Shown here in pieces: positions 60,695-64,000 of a DNA stretch of 64,000 bases. Made by a program: the position numbers and the translations under genes. Location of the stretch: NCBI RefSeq assembly GCF_024519725.1, contig NZ_JALJRK010000002.1, forward strand, positions 36,938 through 100,937, given 5' to 3'. The DNA is from Microvirga sp. Mcv34. GTDB taxonomy: Bacteria; Pseudomonadota; Alphaproteobacteria; Rhizobiales; Beijerinckiaceae. How positions within the stretch are numbered: position 1 is the first letter of the stretch; each line of letters starts with the position of its first letter. The notes under the pieces are model-generated. The model saw only the letters and a program-made list of their open reading frames with translations, was not told where the DNA came from and did not search any database.

Positions 60695-61446
60695 GCCAAG
60701 TCACGCCCGAGATCCTTCTGGCGGTCTTCCTGATCTTCTGCCGGATCGGCGCGTGCCTGATGATCGCCCCGGGCTTCTCGAGCAACCGGATCCCGATGCA
60801 TGTGCGGCTCTTCATCAGCCTGGCCACCAGCCTGGCGCTGGCGCCGGTGCTTCTCGAGAAGGTTCGGGCGGGCATCCCGTCGCAGGTTCCCGCGGCCATT
60901 CTCCTGTCGATCGGCAAGGAACTCCTGACGGGATTCCTGATCGGTCTCCTGGGCCGCGTCTACTTTCTCGCCTTGCAGACCCTGTTGAGCGCCGTAGCCA
61001 TGGCCCTGAGCCTCGGTGGCATGCCGGGAACGCCGATCGACGAGGCGGAGGCGCTTCCGCCGATCACCACCTTCATCATGATGGTGGCGACGGCCGTTCT
61101 CTTCCTGTCGGACCTGCATTGGGAGTTCTTCCGGGGCCTTGTCGCTTCCTACTCGCGACTGCCCGTGGGGGAAGGACTGGGCATGAACCTCTCGCTGACG
61201 CAGATCGTCGACCAGATCGGCATCGCCTTCGTGCTGGCGCTCAGGATCAGCAGCCCCTTCATCCTGTATTCCGTCGTTGTCAATCTGGCGGTCGGGCTCA
61301 CCAACAAGCTCACGCCTCAGATTCCGGTCTACTTCCTGGCGACGCCCTTCGTCATGCTCGGAGGGCTGCTGATCATCTACTTCGCCGCAACCGACTACGT
61401 GCTTCTCTTCATGGAGGCTTTCTCGACCTGGCTTCGGGACGGATAG
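60691..61446 (+). CDS. fliR: Flagellar export gate protein FliR
   Basis: A 251-residue membrane protein with about six helices. [40 protein letters not shown] and the C-terminal [20 protein letters not shown] are typical. It completes the gate with FliP and FliQ. The start is GTG at 60691, overlapping the flhA stop; the frame is open far upstream but only as antisense-free shadow of flhA. The FliJ-like gene begins 5 nt after the stop. Confidence 0.94.
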   Translation: MSQVTPEILLAVFLIFCRIGACLMIAPGFSSNRIPMHVRLFISLATSLALAPVLLEKVRAGIPSQVPAAILLSIGKELLTGFLIGLLGRVYFLALQTLLSAVAMALSLGGMPGTPIDEAEALPPITTFIMMVATAVLFLSDLHWEFFRGLVASYSRLPVGEGLGMNLSLTQIVDQIGIAFVLALRISSPFILYSVVVNLAVGLTNKLTPQIPVYFLATPFVMLGGLLIIYFAATDYVLLFMEAFSTWLRDG

Positions 61447-61451
61447 ATCGG

Positions 61452-61850
61452 ATGAAGCAGAGGATCCGGAAAATCGACCGCATCCTGCAGGTGCAGCAGC
61501 ATCTGCAGAAGCAAGCCGAGCTGAAGCTCGCCCAGCTCGAGCGGAAGGCGTCCGAGCTCAAGCTCGCGCAGGAGACGCTGATCCAGACGATGAACGACCA
61601 CGAGACACTTCACGGCCTCTTCGTCGATGTCGCGGCCAAGCGCCTGCAGGGTCTGGCATCGCAGGAGAGCATCGTGGAGAACGCCAAGGTGGCGCAGAAA
61701 GCCGTCGCCATCGACAAGGCCATGCAGGCGAAGCGGGTGGAGAAGATGCTGTCGGACCTCAAGGGGCAGGAACGCCGGGAAAGCGAGAAGAAGGATCTCG
61801 CTTCCATCATCGAGCTGCTTGCAAAAGGCGGGGGCGCAAGCTTCCCGTAA
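61452..61850 (+). CDS. FliJ-like coiled-coil protein
   Basis: A 132-residue protein that is almost all coiled coil (QVQQHLQKQAELKLAQLERK, ASELKLAQETLIQTM). Length, charge pattern and place in an export operon fit FliJ, the central stalk of the FliI ring and chaperone-escort factor, though FliJ sequences are too variable for a firm call. The ATG at 61452 follows fliR by 5 nt. The frame is open upstream into fliR, but that part is a shadow. Confidence 0.68.
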   Translation: MKQRIRKIDRILQVQQHLQKQAELKLAQLERKASELKLAQETLIQTMNDHETLHGLFVDVAAKRLQGLASQESIVENAKVAQKAVAIDKAMQAKRVEKMLSDLKGQERRESEKKDLASIIELLAKGGGASFP

Positions 61851-61899
61851 GCTAGCCGGGGTAAACCTCGTCTCAAGTCTGAAATGTGAGAGATGCGAG

Positions 61900-62397
61900 A
61901 TGGCGATCAGCCCGCCCTCAGATATTATCAACGACGTCGCCCGAGCGGCCGACCCTACGCGCTACCAGGCTGCGGCCCAGAAGCTTCTCGACGGCGCATC
62001 CGCCTTGGACGGTGCGAGCTTCGACGATACCATGAAGTCCATGGCGGTGCAGCCCCTGATGGCGTCCGGCGCCGACATATACACCCTGCGGAACTCGCTT
62101 CGCAACGATTCCGAATCGTCCAGCGCCGCCAGGACTCAGAAAGCGCACCGGGAATTCGAGGCCTATATTCTCCAGACCTTCGTCGAATCCATGCTGCCGA
62201 AGGACGCGGAGAACACCTACGGCAAAGGCAATGCGGGTTCCATCTGGAAATCCATGATGGCGGAGCAGATTGGCGCGCAGATCTCGAAGGCGGGCGGCAT
62301 CGGAATCGCGAAGCGGCTTCTCGATGCGCAGGATGCCGGACATTCCTCCGACATCCGCCTCCCTCCGGGCCCCCCGTCGTTTGCAGGCAAGGTCTGA
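61900..62397 (+). CDS. Rod-binding protein, FlgJ N-terminal type
   Basis: A 165-residue protein. RTQKAHREFEAYILQTFVES and MLPKDAENTYGKGNAGSIWK, SMMAEQIGAQISKAGGIGIA match the rod-cap domain of FlgJ. The muramidase domain of enteric FlgJ is missing; the separate transglycosylase at 44384 likely supplies it. The start ATG at 61900 follows a GAG-rich stretch; the frame is open to 61627 in the FliJ-like gene without support. Confidence 0.85.
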   Translation: MAISPPSDIINDVARAADPTRYQAAAQKLLDGASALDGASFDDTMKSMAVQPLMASGADIYTLRNSLRNDSESSSAARTQKAHREFEAYILQTFVESMLPKDAENTYGKGNAGSIWKSMMAEQIGAQISKAGGIGIAKRLLDAQDAGHSSDIRLPPGPPSFAGKV

Positions 62398-62452
62398 ACT
62401 CTGACGACATGACGAGGATGGCGGCCGACCGTCGCCCTAAACAGGAAGCCCC

Positions 62453-62800
62453 ATGATGCTGATGAAGTCCCTCGATCGCCTTGAAGAAACCCTGGACCAG
62501 GAAACTGCCGCCCTGATGGCACGAGACCTGTCCAATCTGGAGGAGTTCAACCGGCGCAAGAGCCAGTGCCTTCTCGAGATCAGCCGGATGGTCCGCACGA
62601 CGGATGTTCACGCCCTTGACCAGAAGGCGACGGAGCGGCTGCAGGAGCTCCAGGCCAAGATCGAGCTCAACCAGGACATGCTTCAGCGGCACATGCAGGC
62701 CGTGCAGGAAGTCGCCAGCATTATCTCGAACGCCATCCAGAAGGCTGAGTCCGACAGCACGTACTCGGTCTACATGAACAAGACGGGCTTCGGCGCATGA
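62453..62800 (+). CDS. FlgN-like flagellar chaperone
   Basis: A 115-residue helical protein: LDRLEETLDQETAALMARDL, FNRRKSQCLLEISRM and a long helix to residue 100. The shape and the ending YSVYMNKTGFGA (a Tyr/Asn tail after the helices) resemble rhizobial FlgN, the export chaperone for FlgK and FlgL. ATG codons stand at 62453 and 62456. It overlaps the next gene by 4 nt. Confidence 0.68.
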   Translation: MMLMKSLDRLEETLDQETAALMARDLSNLEEFNRRKSQCLLEISRMVRTTDVHALDQKATERLQELQAKIELNQDMLQRHMQAVQEVASIISNAIQKAESDSTYSVYMNKTGFGA

Positions 62801-63246
62801 TGAAGAACGTCATGGCGGGCTTCTGGGTATGTGCGGTTACGCTGGCTTCCTGCTATGCGGCCGTGACCTGGGCCGTCGGAAAGGCTCCCACAGAGGAGAA
62901 GGGCAGTTACGAGGGACTGCAGTACAAGAAGCTGCCCGCGATGAACATCCCGATCGTCGCCGAGGGCGCCGTGCAGGGTTACGTGGTCGCGAACCTGGTC
63001 TTCACGGCCGATGCCAAGACCCTGCGCGAGATCTCTGTTCCGCCTGAGGCCTTTATCCAGGACGAGGTCTTCCGCCACGTCTATGCCGACGAGACGCTCG
63101 ATTTCAAAAGACTCTCCCGGTACAACGTCAACGGCATGATCGCGAGCGTCCGGGAGAAGATCAACAAGCGGCTGGGAGCCGAGATCGTCAAGGAGATCCT
63201 GGTCGAGAATTTCAACTTCGTCGACAAGTCCGACATCCGTTCATAG
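62797..63246 (+). CDS. FliL-like membrane protein, second copy
   Basis: A 149-residue protein with one N-terminal membrane helix or signal anchor (VMAGFWVCAVTLASCYAAVT) and a periplasmic domain. The ending MIASVREKINKRLGAEIVKE and ILVENFNFVDKSDIRS is like the C-terminus of FliL, while the middle has the strand pattern VQGYVVANLVFTADAKTL. It may be a distant FliL paralogue near the stator. It shares little sequence with FliL at 36854. Overlap of 4 nt with the FlgN-like gene. Confidence 0.62.
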   Translation: MMKNVMAGFWVCAVTLASCYAAVTWAVGKAPTEEKGSYEGLQYKKLPAMNIPIVAEGAVQGYVVANLVFTADAKTLREISVPPEAFIQDEVFRHVYADETLDFKRLSRYNVNGMIASVREKINKRLGAEIVKEILVENFNFVDKSDIRS

Positions 63247-63298
63247 CGCCCAAACCTGTTCCGAAGCGGCCGGGCGGCGAAGCCTGGAAAGATTTTTC

Positions 63299-63682
63299 AT
63301 GAACTATTGCCTGATCATTGATGATTCCCGGGTGATCCGGAAGGTGTCCCGCGACATCGTTGAGAGCCTCGACTTCCGCGTCTCAGAAGCGGAGAACGGG
63401 GAGGCGGGCCTCAAGGCCTGCGAAGCCGAGATGCCGGACGTGATCCTCCTCGACTGGAACATGCCCGTCATGGACGGCTACAGCTTCCTCAAGGCTCTGC
63501 GCGCCACGCCGGAAGGCTTGAAGCCGAAGGTCGTCTTCTGTACGACGGAGAACAGCCTCGACCATATTACGCGTGCCCTGCAAGCAGGGGCGGACGAGTA
63601 TGTGATGAAGCCCTTCGACAGGGACATTCTCGCGGCGAAATTCCAAGAGCTGGGCGTTCTTCCGGCATCGCATTCCGCGTGA
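63299..63682 (+). CDS. cheY: Chemotaxis response regulator CheY, second copy
   Basis: A 127-residue receiver: LIIDDSRVIRKVSRD, phospho-Asp52 in ILLDWNMPVMDG, Thr in FCTTENS and Lys104 in YVMKPFDRD. It is of the CheY type placed directly before cheB in many alphaproteobacteria and differs from the CheY at 24289. It lies 52 nt after the FliL-like gene and 4 nt before cheB. Confidence 0.9.
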   Translation: MNYCLIIDDSRVIRKVSRDIVESLDFRVSEAENGEAGLKACEAEMPDVILLDWNMPVMDGYSFLKALRATPEGLKPKVVFCTTENSLDHITRALQAGADEYVMKPFDRDILAAKFQELGVLPASHSA

Positions 63683-63686
63683 GATC

Positions 63687-64000
63687 ATGGCTCTCTCTCC
63701 CTTATCCCAGACAAATCCCGCTCCGGGCCGCCTCACCCGCGTGCTGATCGTGGACGACAGTGCCGTCATCCGCGGCATGATCGGGCGATGGCTCACGGAA
63801 GCGGGTGGCTTCGAGATCGTCGCGACGGCCTCGAACGGCCGCATGGCCGTCGATGCGGCGGCTCGCGCGAAGCCCGAGATCATCCTGCTCGATCTTGAAA
63901 TGCCCGAAGTCGACGGCCTCGCGGCGCTGCCCCTGATCCTGAAGGCGCATCCGACGAGCAAGGTGATTGTGATCTCGACCCTCACACAGAGGAATGCGGA
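63687..64000 (+). CDS. cheB: Chemotaxis methylesterase CheB, N-terminal part
   Basis: The first ~104 residues; the gene runs off the right edge. A receiver domain with LTRVLIVDDSAVIRGMIGRW, phospho-Asp69 in IILLDLEMPEVDG, and VIVISTLTQRNA, which is the V-x-x-(S/I)-T-L-T signature found in CheB rather than CheY. The methylesterase domain would lie beyond the window. It removes methyl groups from chemoreceptors. The ATG at 63687 is 4 nt after the cheY stop. Confidence 0.88.
   Translation, partial: MALSPLSQTNPAPGRLTRVLIVDDSAVIRGMIGRWLTEAGGFEIVATASNGRMAVDAAARAKPEIILLDLEMPEVDGLAALPLILKAHPTSKVIVISTLTQRNA

Overview
The window reads as a chromosome segment of a GC-rich alphaproteobacterium of the Rhizobiales (Hyphomicrobiales), most like the Methylobacteriaceae (Methylobacterium or Microvirga type). 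This rests on gene content: a rhizobial flagellar locus with the orphan regulator FtcR/Rem, MotC and MotE, FlaF and FlbT, a hybrid CheA with a C-terminal receiver, and promoters that look like those of the alphaproteobacterial stress sigma factor EcfG. The genus is inference. No rRNA, tRNA, CRISPR array, insertion sequence or phage gene was seen.

Positions 1-11543 form a divergent glycan locus. Leftward lie a sugar nucleotidyltransferase (cut by the edge), a CgeB-type glycosyltransferase, a histidine phosphatase and inositol-3-phosphate synthase. A perfect EcfG-type promoter (GGAAC-N17-CGTT) precedes this unit. Rightward lie two sugar-nucleotide epimerases, a GT4 glycosyltransferase, three more CgeB-type proteins and a UDP-glucuronate decarboxylase-like enzyme, most joined by 4-nt stop/start overlaps. 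The product is unknown; it may be an inositol- or pentose-containing glycoconjugate tied to stress.

Positions 11544-19008 hold scattered genes: a YihY/BrkB membrane protein, two small proteins, a single-domain response regulator behind a second EcfG-like promoter, an aldose-1-epimerase-like protein, a decayed response-regulator pseudogene, and a GAF-PAS-GGDEF-EAL protein. 

Positions 19009-31823 hold ftcR behind a long AT-rich leader with repeated TACGTA palindromes, then cheA-cheW-cheY-cheZ, a heparinase II/III-like protein, and a FixL/FixJ pair. The FixL has five PAS domains, the last of which keeps the haem-binding residues of known oxygen sensors.

Positions 32104-64000 are a nearly complete flagellar cluster. 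Plus-strand units are flgB-flgC-fliE-flgG-flgA-flgI-motE-flgH-fliL-fliP, fliF-(fliH-like)-motB-motC-fliK-(lytic transglycosylase), flgF-fliI, flgE-flgK-flgL-flaF-flbT-flgD-fliQ, and flhA-fliR-(fliJ-like)-(flgJ rod-binding part)-(flgN-like)-(fliL-like)-cheY-cheB. A minus-strand unit carries motA-fliM-(TM protein)-fliN-fliG-flhB-(unknown)-(protease-inhibitor lipoprotein). Each of these six units has one copy of a 14-nt sequence, CYTCGYRCAAGSNT, upstream of its first gene; I regard this as the likely flagellar control element and the best regulatory discovery in the window. Flagellin, fliD, fliS and a recognisable fliO are not in the window.
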